Shown here piece by piece: positions 5,211 to 6,431 of a stretch of DNA of 6,431 bases. Every line of letters begins with the position of its first letter. Position 1 is the first letter of the stretch. The stretch spans positions 1 to 6,431 of the forward strand of contig PXEJ01000260.1 in NCBI GenBank assembly GCA_003566215.1. Direction: 5' to 3'. Source of the stretch: Cyanobacteria bacterium T3Sed10_376R1m (GTDB lineage Bacteria; Cyanobacteriota; Cyanobacteriia; Cyanobacteriales; Cyanobacteriaceae). A program made the translations under genes and the position numbers. The notes under the pieces are model-generated. The model ran no database searches. It saw only the letters and a list, made by a program, of their open reading frames with translations, and was not told where the DNA came from.

Positions 5211-6431
5211 ATGACAACCAATAACTATCAACCAGAAGATATAAATAATATATCCACTGATTTACCAGAATTGCGACTACCCACCATACTACGCTTGGGC
5301 TTATTTAATCTAGGAGTAGGATTGATGGCAGTGTTAACTCTGGCGGTGTTAAACCGAGTGATGATTACTGAGTTAAGAATACCCGCTACTATTGCCGCTG
5401 GTACACTGGCTTTATCTCAGTTAGTTGCCCCAATTAGAGTCTGGTTGGGACAGTTATCCGATGGCAGAAAATTATTCGGGCTACATCGCACTGGTTATAT
5501 CCGCACCGGAATTATCATGGCAGGGGTTACTATTCTGTTGGCTGTGCAGTTGGTGTGGATTTTGGGGGCAGATGTAGAATTAAATGATGGTTGGCAATGG
5601 AACTTCACCACCATAACTATTTCTATTGCCCTTGGTATAATGTTTTTATTCCATGGGGTAGCATTAGGTGCTAGTTCAACTCCTTTTACCGCCTTATTAT
5701 TAGATATTTCCGAGGAAGAAAGTCGCTCAAAAATTGTTGCTACCATCTGGTCAATGTTAATGGTAGGAATTGTAGTAGGGGGTATTACAGGAAAAGTATT
5801 TTTACAAAATTTGGCAGTGAGTGATGGGGATAATCCTTTAATTAGCTTGGGCGATTTACAAGCACCCATTAATTTTCTTTTTGTAATGGTATCAATTGTG
5901 GTGGTAATACTAGCTTTTATTGGTACGTGGGGAATTGAAAAAAAATATTCTCGTTTCCAAAGGCGCTCGAGTTTAAAAAGTCGTGAGGATAATATTGGTT
6001 TGAGTAAAGCGGTGAAGGTGTTAACCTCTTCCCGTCAGACAGCTATCTTTTTCTTTTTCTTGATGATGGTGACTATTAGTTTATTCATGCAAGAGTCAGT
6101 TTTAGAGCCTTACGGAGGTGATGTTTTTGGTATGGGCATTGGTGATACTACTTTACTTAATTCTTTTTGGGGGGTAGGAATTTTATTAGGTTATAGTACC
6201 ACTGGATTTTTTATTGTACCCCGTTTGGGTAAGACGAATACCACAAGAATCGGTTGTATTTTGGTATCTCTCTGTTTTGGTTTAATAATTTTTGCGGGTT
6301 TAACCCAAGATGAAAACATTCTCAAGGCTACAATGATTTTATTTGGTATTGCGGCCGGAATGACTACTATTGGTTCTCTTAGTTTGATGTTAGATTTGAC
6401 TGTGGCAGAAACTGCGGGAACTTTTGTTGGT
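5211..6431 (+). CDS. PucC/BCD-family MFS transporter (chlorophyll/bacteriochlorophyll delivery); 3' end cut by window edge
   Basis: Membrane protein of the PucC/LhaA branch of the major facilitator superfamily, whose members assist pigment delivery to or assembly of light-harvesting and photosystem proteins. The 407 residues present begin with a short hydrophilic tail (1-22), then the first membrane segment LGLFNLGVGLMAVLTLAVLNRVMI (29-52). GQLSDGRKLFGLHRTGYIRTG (80-100) is the MFS motif A loop. ASSTPFTALLLDISEEESRSKIVATIWSM (154-182) and QESVLEPYGGDVFGM (294-308) are strong family signatures. Further membrane segments lie near 59-79, 98-119, 134-155, 179-195, 220-240, 277-293, 314-336, 345-363 and 372-394. 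A hydrophilic loop (243-265) separates the two halves. The family usually has about 450-500 residues, so the last one or two segments are missing at the window edge. ATG 5211 fits the family start; no Shine-Dalgarno site is seen. It lies 85 bp after plsC on the same strand. Which paralogue or pigment-protein it serves cannot be told. Confidence 0.92.
   Translation, partial: MTTNNYQPEDINNISTDLPELRLPTILRLGLFNLGVGLMAVLTLAVLNRVMITELRIPATIAAGTLALSQLVAPIRVWLGQLSDGRKLFGLHRTGYIRTGIIMAGVTILLAVQLVWILGADVELNDGWQWNFTTITISIALGIMFLFHGVALGASSTPFTALLLDISEEESRSKIVATIWSMLMVGIVVGGITGKVFLQNLAVSDGDNPLISLGDLQAPINFLFVMVSIVVVILAFIGTWGIEKKYSRFQRRSSLKSREDNIGLSKAVKVLTSSRQTAIFFFFLMMVTISLFMQESVLEPYGGDVFGMGIGDTTLLNSFWGVGILLGYSTTGFFIVPRLGKTNTTRIGCILVSLCFGLIIFAGLTQDENILKATMILFGIAAGMTTIGSLSLMLDLTVAETAGTFVG

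Noticed and set aside
5495..5869. Minus-strand open frame of 124 codons
   Set aside because: It is antisense to the PucC-like transporter, whose plus-strand frame shows clear family motifs throughout.

Overview
The window looks like chromosomal DNA of a low-G+C unicellular cyanobacterium. The reasons are five copies of the HIP1 octamer GCGATCGC, a DUF3110 protein (a family seen almost only in cyanobacteria and plants), an EGY-type site-2 protease with the GNLR motif shared with chloroplast EGY proteins, and a PucC/BCD-family (bacterio)chlorophyll-delivery transporter. No species can be named from this stretch alone.

The left two thirds (1-3854) hold four genes on the minus strand, read from high to low coordinates. 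They are a short PBP4/S13-type D-alanyl-D-alanine carboxypeptidase with a signal peptide (2952-3854), a DUF3110 protein (2458-2847), the MurNAc-6-phosphate etherase murQ (1504-2409), and a membrane metalloprotease cut by the left edge of the window (1-1439). Gaps are 104, 48 and 64 bp, so they may be co-transcribed. Two of the four act on peptidoglycan or its breakdown products.

The centre (about 3906-4474) is the relic of an IS200/IS605-family (tnpB-type) insertion sequence. It keeps a left-end hairpin, a consensus promoter, the N-terminal third of TnpB, and a right end with the hairpin and terminal TCAA typical of these elements. The nuclease core is missing, apparently through an internal deletion that left the frame open. 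The element sits exactly between the divergent carboxypeptidase and acyltransferase genes: its right end is about 50 bp from the first start codon and its left end about 10 bp from the second. Two overlapping divergent promoter-like sequences lie inside it, so the relic may now supply transcription to one or both sides.

The right third (4484-6431) is on the plus strand. It holds a PlsC-type 1-acyl-glycerol-3-phosphate acyltransferase (4484-5125), then an 85-bp gap with a TATAAT promoter candidate, then the PucC-like transporter (from 5211), which runs off the right edge. Membrane lipid synthesis and pigment delivery to thylakoid complexes are both membrane-building tasks, but the sequence shows nothing that links them functionally.

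No tRNA, rRNA, CRISPR array or complete mobile element was seen. I found no previously undescribed multi-gene system. The most unusual items are the internally deleted IS605-type element with its promoters, and the unusually short carboxypeptidase.
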